Below are positions 1 to 10,784 of a DNA stretch of 64,000 nt, in pieces; position 1 is the stretch's first letter, and each line of letters starts with the position of its first letter. The position numbers were made by a program, and so were the translations under genes. The stretch covers positions 682,001 through 746,000 of the forward strand of contig CAUPSS010000009.1 in assembly GCA_963514095.1 (NCBI GenBank). The letters run 5' to 3'. The notes below the pieces were generated by a model that ran no database searches, was not told the origin of the DNA, and was given only the letters and a program-made list of their open reading frames with translations. Origin of the DNA: Eutrigla gurnardus. Lineage: Eukaryota; Chordata; Actinopteri; Perciformes; Triglidae.

Positions 1-560
1 CCTGTCTGTCTTTACATGTCTCCCTGTGATAGACTGGTTACCTGTCTGTCTCTACATGTCTCCCTGTGATAGACTGGTTACCTGTCTGTCTCTACATGTC
101 TCCCTGTGATAGACTGGTTACCTGTCTGTCTCTACATGTCCCCCTGTGATAGACTGGTTACCTGTCTGTCTCTACATGTCTCCCTGTGATAGACTGGTTA
201 CCTGTCTGTCTCTACATGTCTCCCTGTGATAGACTGGTTACCTGTCTGTCTCTACATGTCCCCCTGTGATAGACTGGTTACCTGTCTGTCTCTACATGTC
301 TCCCTGTGATAGACTGGTTACCTGTCTGTCTCTACATGTCGGCCCCATGATAGACTGGTTACCTGTCTGTCTCTACATGTCTCCCTGTGATAGACTGGTT
401 ACCTGTCTGTCTCTACATGTCTCCCTGTGATAGACTGGTTACCTGTCTGTCTCTACATGTCGGCCCTGTGATAGACTGGTTACCTGTCTGTCTCTACATG
501 TCAGCCCTGTGATAGACTGGTTGCCTGTCTGTCTCTACATGTCAGCCCTGTGATAGACTG
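1..560. repeat. Leading segment, paralogue of 7,321-7,880
   Basis: The monomer order here (TTTACATG unit, T, T, C, T, T, C, T, GGCCCCATG, T, T, GGCCCTGTG, A, A) recurs at 7,321-7,880 with a constant offset of 7,320 bp. Single-base differences are few (for example ACAAGTC at about 7,456 and TGTGTCCC at about 582). The match stops soon after 560, where the second copy takes CAGTCTC. Confidence 0.85.
41..80. repeat. Reference 40-bp consensus monomer (type T)
   Basis: This is a clean copy of the commonest monomer. In order it has CCTGTCTGTC, a TCTACATGTC block, TCCCTGTGAT and AGACTGGTTA. The segment after ACATGTC is the hypervariable position used here to type monomers: TCCCTGTG (T), CCCCTGTG (C), AGCCCTGTG (A, 41 bp), GGCCC... 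(G, 41 bp) and TCCATGTG. Other recurrent variants are TTTACATG, TTCATG, CCACATG and GTACATG for CTACATG; CGGTCTC or CAGTCTC for CTGTCTC; and TCACC, TTGCC, TTTCC, TTAAC or TTACG for TTACC. Confidence 0.97.
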
Positions 561-1982
561 GTTACCTGTCTGTCTCTACATGTGTCCCTGTGATAGACTG
601 GTTACCTGTCTGTCTCTACATGTCTCCCTGTGATAGACTGGTTACCTGTCTGTCTCTACATGTCAGCCCTGTGATAGACTGGTTACCTGTCTGTCTCTAC
701 ATGTCCCCCTGTGATAGACTGGTTACCTGTCGGTCTCTACATGTCTCCCTGTGATAGACTGGTTACCTGTCTGTCTCTACATGTCTCCCTGTGATAGACT
801 GGTTACCTGTCTGTCTCCACATGTCTCCATGTGATAGACTGGTTACCTGTCTGTCTCTACATGTCAGCCCTATGATAGACTGGTTACCTGTCGGTCTCTA
901 CATGTCCCCCTGTGATAGACTGGTTACCTGTCGGTCTCTACATGTCTCCCTGTGATAGACTGGTTACCTGTCTGTCTCCACATGTCTCCATGTGATAGAC
1001 TGGTTACCTGTCTGTCTCTACATGTCCCCCTGTGATAGACTGGTTACCTGTCGGTCTCTACATGTCTCCCTGTGATAGACTGGTTACCTGTCTGTCTCTA
1101 CATGTCTCCCGGTGATAGACTGGTTACGTGTCTGTCTCCACATGTCTCCATGTGATAGACTGGTTACCTGTCTGTCTCTACATGTCAGCCCTGTGATAGA
1201 CTGGTCACCTGTCTGTCTCTACATGTCAGCCTGTGATAGACTGGTCACCTGTCTGTCTCTACATGTCAGCCTGTGATAGACTGGTTACCTGTCTGTCTCT
1301 ACATGTCAGCCCTGTGATAGACTGGTCACATGTCTCTCTCTACATGTCAGCCCTGTGATAGACTGGTCACCTGTCTGTCTCTACATGTCAGCCCTGTGAT
1401 AGACTGGTTACCTGTCTGTCTCTACATGTCTCCCTGTGATAGACTGGTTACCTGTCTGTCTCTAAATGTCGGCCCCGTGATAGACTGGTTACCTGTCTGT
1501 CTCTACATGTCTCCCTGTGATAGACTGGTTACCTGTCTGTCTCTACATGTCTCCCTGTGATAGACTGGTTACCTGTCTGTCTCTACATGTCTCCCTGTGA
1601 TAGACTGGTTACCTGTCTGTCTCCACATGTCTCCATGTGATAGATTGGTTACCTGTCTGTCTCTACATGTCCCCCTGTGATAGACTGGTTACCTGTCTGT
1701 CTCTACATGTCTCCCTGTGATAGACTGGTTACCTGTCTGTCTCTACATGTCGGCCCCGTGATAGACTGGTTACCTGTCTGTCTCTACATGTCTCCCTGTG
1801 ATATACTGGTTACCTATCTGTCTCTACATGTCTCCCTGTGATAGACTGGTTACCTGTCTGTCTCTACATGTCCCCCTGTGATAGACTGGTTACCTGTCTG
1901 TATCTACATGTCTCCCTGTGATAGACTGGTCACCTGTCTGTCTCTACATGTCTCCCTGTGATAGACTGGTTACCTGTCTGTC
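561..1982. repeat. Irregular variant-rich monomers
   Basis: This stretch contains the array monomer with many mixed variants (CGGTCTC, CCACATG/TCCATG, AGCCCTATG near 866, TCACC, ACGTG), but I could not align it as a single long copy of another block. It has 40-bp AGCCTGTG monomers near 1,228 and 1,268, which look like 41-bp A monomers that lost one C. An open frame at 1,330-1,560 comes from alternation of 40- and 41-bp units and is not a credible gene. Confidence 0.8.
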
Positions 1983-2132
1983 TTTACATGTCTCCCTGTG
2001 ATAGACTGGTTACCTGTCTGTCTCTCCATGTCTCCCTGTGATAGACTGGTTACCTGTCTGTCTCTACATGTCTCCCTGTGATAGACTGGTTACCTGTCTG
2101 TCTCTACATGTCCCCCTGTGATAGACTGGTTA

Positions 2133-2170
2133 CCTGTCTGTCTACATGTCTCCATGTGATAGACTGGTTA
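2133..2170. repeat. 38-bp short monomer
   Basis: One TC dinucleotide is missing from the CTGTCTGTCTC run, giving a 38-bp monomer that also carries TCCATG. The same short monomer recurs at 4,425-4,462 in the second 2.33-kb copy, so the slip predates that duplication. I noticed no other 38-bp monomer. Confidence 0.9.
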
Positions 2171-2580
2171 CCTGTCTGTCTCTACATGTTTCCCTGTGAT
2201 AGACTGGTTACCTGTCTGTCTCTACATGTCCCCCTGTGATAGACTGGTTACCTGTCTGTCTCTACATGTCTCCCTGTGATAGACTGGTTACCTGTCTGTC
2301 TCTCCATGTCGGCCCCGTGATAGACTGGTTACCTGTCTGTCTCTACATGTCTCCCTGTGATAGACTGGTTACCTGTCTGTCTCTACATGTCTCCCTGTGA
2401 TAGACTGGTTACCTGTCGGTCTCTACATGTCTCCCTGTGATAGACTGGTTACCTGTCTGTCTCCACATGTCCCCCTGTGATAGACTGGTTACCTGTCGGT
2501 CTCTACATGTCTCCCTGTGATAGACTGGTTACCTGTCTGTCTCTACATGTCTCCATGTGATAGACTGGTTACGTGTCTGT

Positions 2581-2999
2581 CTCCACATGTCTCCATGTGA
2601 TAGACTGGTTACCTGTCTGTCTCTACATGTCAGCCCTATGATAGACTGGTTACCTGTCTGTCTCTACATGTCAGCCCTGTGATAGACTGGTTACCTGTCT
2701 GTCTCTACATGTCAGCCCTGTGATAGACTGGTTACCTGTCTGTCTGTACATGTCTCCCTGTGATAGACTGGTTACCTGTCTGTCTCTACATGTCTCCCTG
2801 TGATAGACTGGTTACCTGTCTGTCTCTACATGTCAGCCCTGTGATAGACTGGTTACCTGTCTGTCTCTACATGTCTCCCTGTGATAGACTGGTTACCTGT
2901 CTGTCTCTACATGTCTCCCTGTGATAGACTGGTCACCTGTCTGTCTCTTCATGTCTCCCTGTGATATACTGGTTACCTGTCTGTCTTTACATGTCTCCC
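2581..2999. repeat. ~420-bp cassette, copy 1 of 5
   Basis: The cassette is a fixed run: CCACATG/TCCATG, AGCCCTATG, A, A, GTACATG, T, A, T, T, TTCATG after TCACC, the ATATACT mark, then TTTACATG. Its AGCCCTATG monomer lies at 2,632. Copies 2 to 5 follow at offsets of 524, 805, 1,003 and 524 bp. Confidence 0.85.
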
Positions 3000-3104
3000 T
3001 GTGATAGACTGGTTACCTGTCTGTCTCTACATGTCTCCCTGTGATAGACTGGTTACCTGTCTGTCTCTACATGTCTCCATGTGATAGACTGGTTACGTGT
3101 CTGT

Positions 3105-3523
3105 CTCCACATGTCTCCATGTGATAGACTGGTTACCTGTCTGTCTCTACATGTCAGCCCTATGATAGACTGGTTACCTGTCTGTCTCTACATGTCAGCC
3201 CTGTGATAGACTGGTTACCTGTCTGTCTCTACATGTCAGCCCTGTGATAGACTGGTTACCTGTCTGTCTGTACATGTCTCCCTGTGATAGACTGGTTACC
3301 TGTCTGTCTCTACATGTCTCCCTGTGATAGACTGGTTACCTGTCTGTCTCTACATGTCAGCCCTGTGATAGACTGGTTACCTGTCTGTCTCTACATGTCT
3401 CCCTGTGATAGACTGGTTACCTGTCTGTCTCTACATGTCTCCCTGTGATAGACTGGTCACCTGTCTGTCTCTTCATGTCTCCCTGTGATATACTGGTTAC
3501 CTGTCTGTCTTTACATGTCTCCC
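3105..3523. repeat. ~420-bp cassette, copy 2 of 5
   Basis: It repeats copy 1 exactly 524 bp downstream, with AGCCCTATG at 3,156 and ATATACT at 3,488. It is followed by the GCCTG and GGTTTCC marks that also follow copy 5. Confidence 0.85.
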
Positions 3524-3909
3524 TGTGATAGACTGGTTACCTGTCTGTCTCTACATGTCTGCCTGTGATAGACTGGTTTCCTGTCTGTCTCTACATGTCT
3601 CCCTGTGATAGACTGGTTACCTGTCTGTCTCTACATGTCCCCCTGTGATAGACTGGTTACCTGTCTGTCTCTACATGTCTCCCTGTGATAGACTGGTTAC
3701 CTGTCTGTCTCTACATGTCTCCCTGTGATAGACTGGTTAACTGTCTGTCTCTACATGTCCCCCTGTGATAGACTGGTTACCTGTCTGTCTCTACATGTCT
3801 CCCTGTGATAGACTGGTTACCTGTCTGTCTCTACATGTCGGCCACATGATAGACTGGTTACCTGTCTGTCTCTACATGTCTCCCTGTGATAGACTGGTTA
3901 CCTGTCTGT

Positions 3910-4328
3910 CTCCACATGTCTCCATGTGATAGACTGGTTACCTGTCTGTCTCTACATGTCAGCCCTATGATAGACTGGTTACCTGTCTGTCTCTACATGT
4001 CAGCCCTGTGATAGACTGGTTACCTGTCTGTCTCTACATGTCAGCCCTGTGATAGACTGGTTACCTGTCTGTCTGTACATGTCTCCCTGTGATAGACTGG
4101 TTACCTGTCTGTCTCTACATGTCTCCCTGTGATAGACTGGTTACCTGTCTGTCTCTACATGTCAGCCCTGTGATAGACTGGTTACCTGTCTGTCTCTACA
4201 TGTCTCCCTGTGATAGACTGGTTACCTGTCTGTCTCTACATGTCTCCCTGTGATAGACTGGTCACCTGTCTGTCTCTTCATGTCTCCCTGTGATATACTG
4301 GTTACCTGTCTGTCTTTACATGTCTCCC
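3910..4328. repeat. ~420-bp cassette, copy 3 of 5
   Basis: AGCCCTATG is at 3,961 and ATATACT at 4,293. This copy sits at the junction between the two 2.33-kb blocks and overlaps the start of copy 2 of that duplication, so it may be where the exchange took place. Confidence 0.8.
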
Positions 4329-4912
4329 TGTGATAGACTGGTTACCTGTCTGTCTCTACATGTCTCCCTGTGATAGACTGGTTACCTGTCTGTCTCTACA
4401 TGTCCCCCTGTGATAGACTGGTTACCTGTCTGTCTACATGTCTCCATGTGATAGACTGGTTACCTGTCTGTCTCTACATGTCTCCCTGTGATAGACTGGT
4501 TACCTGTCTGTCTCTACATGTCCCCCTGTGATAGACTGGTTACCTGTCTGTCTCTACATGTCTCCCTGTGATAGACTGGTTACCTGTCTGTCTCTCCATG
4601 TCGGCCCCGTGATAGACTGGTTACCTGTCTGTCTCTACATGTCTCCCTGTGATAGACTGGTTACCTGTCTGTCTCTACATGTCTCCCTGTGATAGACTGG
4701 TTACCTGTCGGTCTCTACATGTCTCCCTGTGATAGACTGGTTACCTGTCTGTCTCCACATGTCTCCATGTGATAGACTGGTTACCTGTCTGTCTCTACAT
4801 GTCCCCCTGTGATAGACTGGTTACCTGTCGGTCTCTACATGTCTCCCTGTGATAGACTGGTTACCTGTCTGTCTCTACATGTCTCCATGTGATAGACTGG
4901 TTACGTGTCTGT

Positions 4913-5331
4913 CTCCACATGTCTCCATGTGATAGACTGGTTACCTGTCTGTCTCTACATGTCAGCCCTATGATAGACTGGTTACCTGTCTGTCTCTACA
5001 TGTCAGCCCTGTGATAGACTGGTTACCTGTCTGTCTCTACATGTCAGCCCTGTGATAGACTGGTTACCTGTCTGTCTGTACATGTCTCCCTGTGATAGAC
5101 TGGTTACCTGTCTGTCTCTACATGTCTCCCTGTGATAGACTGGTTACCTGTCTGTCTCTACATGTCAGCCCTGTGATAGACTGGTTACCTGTCTGTCTCT
5201 ACATGTCTCCCTGTGATAGACTGGTTACCTGTCTGTCTCTACATGTCTCCCTGTGATAGACTGGTCACCTGTCTGTCTCTTCATGTCTCCCTGTGATATA
5301 CTGGTTACCTGTCTGTCTTTACATGTCTCCC
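4913..5331. repeat. ~420-bp cassette, copy 4 of 5
   Basis: AGCCCTATG is at 4,964 and ATATACT at 5,296. It corresponds to copy 1 at +2,332 bp. Confidence 0.85.
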
Positions 5332-5436
5332 TGTGATAGACTGATTACCTGTCTGTCTCTACATGTCTCCCTGTGATAGACTGGTTACCTGTCTGTCTCT
5401 ACATGTCTCCATGTGATAGACTGGTTACGTGTCTGT

Positions 5437-5855
5437 CTCCACATGTCTCCATGTGATAGACTGGTTACCTGTCTGTCTCTACATGTCAGCCCTATGATAG
5501 ACTGGTTACCTGTCTGTCTCTACATGTCAGCCCTGTGATAGACTGGTTACCTGTCTGTCTCTACATGTCAGCCCTGTGATAGACTGGTTACCTGTCTGTC
5601 TGTACATGTCTCCCTGTGATAGACTGGTTACCTGTCTGTCTCTACATGTCTCCCTGTGATAGACTGGTTACCTGTCTGTCTCTACATGTCAGCCCTGTGA
5701 TAGACTGGTTACCTGTCTGTCTCTACATGTCTCCCTGTGATAGACTGGTTACCTGTCTGTCTCTACATGTCTCCCTGTGATAGACTGGTCACCTGTCTGT
5801 CTCTTCATGTCTCCCTGTGATATACTGGTTACCTGTCTGTCTTTACATGTCTCCC
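5437..5855. repeat. ~420-bp cassette, copy 5 of 5
   Basis: AGCCCTATG is at 5,488 and ATATACT at 5,820. It corresponds to copy 2 at +2,332 bp. Confidence 0.85.
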
Positions 5856-6242
5856 TGTGATAGACTGGTTACCTGTCTGTCTCTACATGTCTGCCTGTGA
5901 TAGACTGGTTTCCTGTCTGTCTCTACATGTCTCCCTGTGATAGACTGGTTACCTGTCTGTCTCTACATGTCCCCCTGTGATAGACTGGTTACCTGTCTGT
6001 CTCTACATGTCTCCCTGTGATAGACTGGTTACCTGTCTGTCTCTACATGTCTCCCTGTGATAGACTGGTTAACTGTCTGTCTCTACATGTCCCCCTGTGA
6101 TAGACTGGTTACCTGTCTGTCTCTACATGTCTCCCTGTGATAGACTGGTTACCTGTCTGTCTCTACATGTCGGCCACATGATAGACTGGTTACCTGTCTG
6201 TCTCTACATGTCTCCCTGTGATAGACTGGTTACCTGTCTGTC

Positions 6243-7320
6243 TCTACATGTCTCCCTGTGATAGACTGGTTACCTGTCTGTCTCTACATGTCGGCCCTGT
6301 GATAGACTGGTTACCTGCCTGTCTCTACATGTCAGCCCTGTGATAGACTGGTTGCCTGTCTGTCTCTACATGTCAGCCCTGTGATAGACTGGTTACCTGT
6401 CTGTCTCTACATGTCTCCCTGTGATAGACTGGTTACCTGTCTGTCTCTACATGTCTCCCTGTGATAGACTGGTTACCTGTCTGTCTCTACATGTCAGCCC
6501 TGTGATAGACTGGTTACCTGTCTGTCTCTACATGTCCCCCTGTGATAGACTGGTTACCTGTCGTTCTCTACATGTCTCCCTGTGATAGACTGGTTACCTG
6601 TATGTCTCTACATGTCTCCCTGTGATAGACTGGTTACCTGTCTGTCTCCACATGTCTCCATGTGATAGACTGGTTACCTGTCTGTCTCTACATGTCAGCC
6701 CTATGATAGACTGGTTACCTGTCTGTCTCTACATGTCAGCCCTGTGATAGACTGGTTACCTGTCTGTCTCTACATGTCAGCCCTGTGATAGACTGGTTAC
6801 CTGTCTGTCTGTACATGTCTCCCTGTGATAGACTGGTTACCTGTCTGTCTCTACATGTCTCCCTGTGATAGACTGGTTACCTGTCTGTCTCTACATGTCT
6901 CCCTGTGATAGACTGGTCACCTGTCTGTCTCTACATGTCTCCCTGTGATAGACTGGTTACCTGTCTGTCTTTACATGTCTCCCTGTGATAGACTGGTTAC
7001 CTGTCTGTCTCTTCATGTCTCCCTATGATAGACTGGTTACCTGTCTGTCTGTACATGTCCCCCTGTGATAGACTGGTTACCTGTCGGTCTCTACATGTCT
7101 CCCTGTGATAGACTGGTTACCTGTCTGTCTGTACATGTCTCCCTGTGATAGACTGGTTACCTGTCTGTCTCTACATGTCAGCCCTGTGATAGACTGGTTA
7201 CCTGTCTGTCTCTACATGTCTCCCTGTGATAGACTGGTTACCTGTCTGTCTCTACATGTCTTCCTGTGATAGACTGGTCACCTGTCTGTCTCTACATGTC
7301 TCCCTGTGATAGACTGGTTA
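6243..7320. repeat. Mixed monomers linking the 2.33-kb and 7.3-kb blocks
   Basis: This stretch has GGCCCTGTG, ACCTGCCTG, A, A and T monomers, then C, a CGTTCTC variant, CCACATG/TCCATG and AGCCCTATG. The order closely resembles 11.85-12.6 kb and 14.67-15.4 kb, including the rare CCTGCCTG mark and the TTCATG + CCCTATG monomer near 7,013. It therefore looks like an older relative of the 2,817-bp unit further downstream. Confidence 0.75.
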
Positions 7321-7934
7321 CCTGTCTGTCTTTACATGTCTCCCTGTGATAGACTGGTTACCTGTCTGTCTCTACATGTCTCCCTGTGATAGACTGGTTA
7401 CCTGTCTGTCTCTACATGTCTCCCTGTGATAGACTGGTTACCTGTCTGTCTCTACAAGTCCCCCTGTGATAGACTGGTTACCTGTCTGTCTCTACATGTC
7501 TCCCTGTGATAGACTGGTTACCTGTCTGTCTCTACATGTCTCCCTGTGATAGACTGGTTACCTGTCTGTCTCTACATGTCCCCCTGTGATAGACTGGTTA
7601 CCTGTCTGTCTCTACATGTCTCCCTGTGATAGACTGGTTACCTGTCTGTCTCTACATGTCGGCCCCATGATAGACTGGTTACCTGTCTGTCTCTACATGT
7701 CTCCCTGTGATAGACTGGTTACCTGTCTGTCTCTACATGTCTCCCTGTGATAGACTGGTTACCTGTCTGTCTCTACATGTCGGCCCTGTGATAGACTGGT
7801 TACCTGTCTGTCTCTACATGTCAGCCCTGTGATAGACTGGTTGCCTGTCTGTCTATACATGTCAGCCCTGTGATGGACTGGTTACCTGTCTGTCTCTACA
7901 TGTCTCCCTGTGATAGACTGGTTACCTGTCAGTC
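7321..7934. repeat. Paralogue of the window's first 560 bp
   Basis: Positions 7,321-7,880 match 1-560 at an offset of 7,320 bp. A GGACTGG variant (about 7,875) and a CAGTCTC variant (about 7,929) are not in the first copy. Confidence 0.8.
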
Positions 7935-8982
7935 TCTACATGTCTCCCTGTGATAGACTGGTTACCTGTCTGTCTCTACATGTCTCCCTGTGATAGACTG
8001 GTTACCTGTCTGTCTCTACATGTCAGCCCTGTGATAGACTGGTCACCTGTCTGTCTCTACATGTAAGCCTGTGATAGACTGGTTACCTGTCTGTCTCTAC
8101 ATGTCAGCCCTGTGATAGACTGGTCACCTGTCTCTCTCTACATGTCAGCCCTGTGATAGACTGGTCACCTGTCTGTCTTTACATGTCTCCCTGTGATAGA
8201 CTGGTTACCTGTCTGTCTCTACATGTCTCCCTGTGATAGACTGGTTACCTGTCTGTCTCTACATGTCAGCCCTGTGATAGACTGGTTACCTGTCTGTCTC
8301 TACATGTCCCCCTGTGATAGACTGGTTACGTGTCGGTCTCTACATGTCTCCCTGTGATAGACTGGTTACCTGTCTGTCTCTACATGTCTCCCTGTGATAG
8401 ACTGGTTACGTGTCTGTCTCCACATGTCTCCATGTGATAGACTGGTTACCTGTCTGTCTCTACATGTCAGCCCTATGATAGACTGGTTACCTGTCTGTCT
8501 CTACATGTCAGCCCTGTGATAGACTGGTTACCTGTCTGTCTCTACATGTCAGCCCTGTGATAGACTGGTTACCTGTCTGTCTGTACATGTCTCCCTGTGA
8601 TAGACTGGTTACCTGTCTGTCTCTACATGTCTCCCTGTGATAGACTGGTTACCTGTCTGTCTCTACATGTCAGCCCTGTGATAGACTGGTTACCTGTCTG
8701 TCTCTACATGTCTCCCTGTGATAGACTGGTTACCTGTCTGTCTCTACATGTCTCCCTGTGATAGACTGGTCACCTGTCTGTCTCTACATGTCTCCCTGTG
8801 ATAGACTGGTTACCTGTCTGTCTTTACATGTCTCCCTGTGATAGACTGGTTACCTGTCTGTCTCTACATGTCTCCCTGTGATAGACTGGTTACCTGTCTG
8901 TCTCTACATGTCTCCCTGTGATAGACTGGTTACCTGTCTGTCTCTACATGTCCCCTTGTGATAGACTGGTTACCTGTCTGTC
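7935..8982. repeat. 1,048-bp tandem duplication, copy 1
   Basis: Marks recur at +1,048 bp: the TCACCTGTCTCTCTC monomer (8,125 / 9,173), C then CGGTCTC, TTACGTG, CCACATG/TCCATG and AGCCCTATG. Copy 1 has private changes, such as GTAAGCC near 8,073 and ACGTGTCGG near 8,329. Similarity ends near 8,760. Confidence 0.8.
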
Positions 8983-9800
8983 TCTACATGTCTCCCTGTG
9001 ATAGACTGGTTACCTGTCTGTCTCTACATGTCTCCCTGTGATAGACTGGTTACCTGTCTGTCTCTACATGTCAGCCCTGTGATAGACTGGTCACCTGTCT
9101 GTCTCTACATGTCAGCCTGTGATAGACTGGTTACCTGTCTGTCTCTACATGTCAGCCCTGTGATAGACTGGTCACCTGTCTCTCTCTACATGTCAGCCCT
9201 GTGATAGACTGGTCACCTGTCTGTCTTTACATGTCTCCCTGTGATAGACTGGTTACCTGTCTGTCTCTACATGTCTCCCTGTGATAGACTGGTTACCTGT
9301 CTGTCTCTACATGTCAGCCCTGTGATAGACTTGTTACCTGTCTGTCTCTACATGTCCCCCTGTGATAGACTGGTTACCTGTCGGTCTCTACATGTCTCCC
9401 TGTGATAGACTGGTTACCTGTCTGTCTCTACATGTCTCCCTGTGATAGACTGGTTACGTGTCTGTCTCCACATGTCTCCATGTGATAGACTGGTTACCTG
9501 TCTGTCTCTACATGTCAGCCCTATGATAGACTGGTTACCTGTCTGTCTCTACATGTCAGCCCTGTGATAGACTGGTTACCTGTCTGTCTCTACATGTCAG
9601 CCCTGTGATAGACTGGTTACCTGTCTGTCTGTACATGTCTCCCTGGGATAGACTGGTTACCTGTCTGTCTCTACATGTCTCCCTGTGATAGACTGGTTAC
9701 CTGTCTGTCTCTACATGTCAGCCCTGTGATAGACTGGTTACCTGTCTGTCTCTACATGTCTCCCTGTGATAGACTGGTTACCTGTCTGTCTCTACATGTC
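8983..9800. repeat. 1,048-bp tandem duplication, copy 2
   Basis: This is the direct downstream copy of 7,935-8,760. Its own 3' part is duplicated again at +444 bp. Confidence 0.8.
9345..9788. repeat. 444-bp tandem duplication, copy 1
   Basis: This 11-monomer block runs C, CGGTCTC-T, T with TTACGTG, CCACATG, AGCCCTATG, A, A, GTACATG, T, A, T. It carries the rare CCTGGGATAG change (GGG at 9,645). Boundaries are approximate. Confidence 0.85.
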
Positions 9801-10232
9801 CCCCTGTGATAGACTGGTTACCTGTCGGTCTCTACATGTCTCCCTGTGATAGACTGGTTACCTGTCTGTCTCTACATGTCTCCCTGTGATAGACTGGTTA
9901 CGTGTCTGTCTCCACATGTCTCCATGTGATAGACTGGTTACCTGTCTGTCTCTACATGTCAGCCCTATGATAGACTGGTTACCTGTCTGTCTCTACATGT
10001 CAGCCCTGTGATAGACTGGTTACCTGTCTGTCTCTACATGTCAGCCCTGTGATAGACTGGTTACCTGTCTGTCTGTACATGTCTCCCTGGGATAGACTGG
10101 TTACCTGTCTGTCTCTACATGTCTCCCTGTGATAGACTGGTTACCTGTCTGTCTCTACATGTCAGCCCTGTGATAGACTGGTTACCTGTCTGTCTCTACA
10201 TGTCTCCCTGTGATAGACTGGTTACCTGTCTG
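9789..10232. repeat. 444-bp tandem duplication, copy 2
   Basis: It repeats the previous block, including the rare CCTGGGATAG change (GGG at 10,089, exactly +444). The change therefore arose before this duplication, which must be recent. Confidence 0.88.
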
Positions 10233-10784
10233 TCTCTACATGTCTCCCTGTGATAGACTGGTCACCTGTCTGTCTCTACATGTCTCCCTGTGATAGACTG
10301 GTTACCTGTCTGTCTTTACATGTCTCCCTGTGATAGACTGGTTACCTGTCTGTCTCTACATGTCTCCCTGTGATAGACTGGTTACCTGTCTGTCTCTACA
10401 TGTCCCCTTGTGATAGACTGGTTACCTGTCTGTCTCTACATGTCTCCCTGTGATAGACTGGTTACCTGTCTGTCTTTACATGTCTCCCTGTGATAGACTG
10501 GTTACCTGTCTGTCTCTACATGTCTCCCTGTGATAGACTGGTTACCTGTCTGTCTCTACATGTCCCCTTGTGATAGACTGGTTACCTGTCTGTCTCTACA
10601 TGTCTCCCTGTGATAGACTGGTTACCTGTCTGTCTCTACATGTCCCCCTGTGATAGACTGGTTACCTGTCTGTCTCTACATGTCTCCCTGTGATAGACTG
10701 GTTACCTGTCTGTCTCTACATGTCGGCCCCATGATAGACTGGTTACCTGTCTGTCTCTACATGTCTCCCTGTGATAGACTGGTT
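10233..10784. repeat. Linker of T and C monomers ending in a GGCCCCATG anchor
   Basis: These are T monomers with TTTACATG and two CCCCTTGTG monomers, then C, T and the GGCCCCATG anchor at 10,724. The TTTACATG, T, CCCCTTG, T run occurs twice in succession here, which is a small local duplication. Confidence 0.75.

Larger units (their letters stand above)
1983..4312. repeat. 2.33-kb duplication, copy 1
   Basis: This copy aligns with the block starting at 4,313 at an offset of 2,332 bp (2,292 bp over part of its length). Shared rare marks are the 38-bp monomer (2,133 / 4,425), the CTCCATG monomer followed by GGCCCCGTG (2,302 / 4,594), ATATACT for ATAGACT (2,964 / 5,296 and 3,488 / 5,820), GGTTTCC (3,571 / 5,903) and GGCCACATG (3,839 / 6,171). 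Similarity with copy 2 ends near 3,910; the remainder to 4,312 is another copy of the internal ~420-bp cassette. The first and last bases are approximate. Confidence 0.85.
4313..6242. repeat. 2.33-kb duplication, copy 2
   Basis: This is the second copy of the block at 1,983-3,910, directly downstream of copy 1. It has one monomer more than copy 1 near 4,750-4,810: copy 2 keeps separate CCACATG+TCCATG and CTACATG+CCCCTG monomers, while copy 1 has a single fused monomer at about 2,461. That accounts for the change in offset from 2,292 to 2,332 bp. Confidence 0.85.

Noticed and set aside
1330..1560. Open frame of 76 codons with a repetitive Asp-Arg-Leu-Val-Thr-Cys peptide
   Set aside because: It arises because 40- and 41-bp monomers shift frame past the TGATAG stops. 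The sequence is the monomer translated in rotating frames, with no independent coding signal.
8998..9204. 68-codon frame recurring at 17,572, 36,957, 42,599, 48,358, 55,846, 57,979, 60,996 and 63,129
   Set aside because: The recurrence follows duplication of the same monomer run (CAGTCTC-T, T, A, AGCCTG, A). 40 bp is not a multiple of three, so each frame meets the in-frame TGA TAG pair every third 40-bp monomer. Conservation of the frame is a by-product of block copying.
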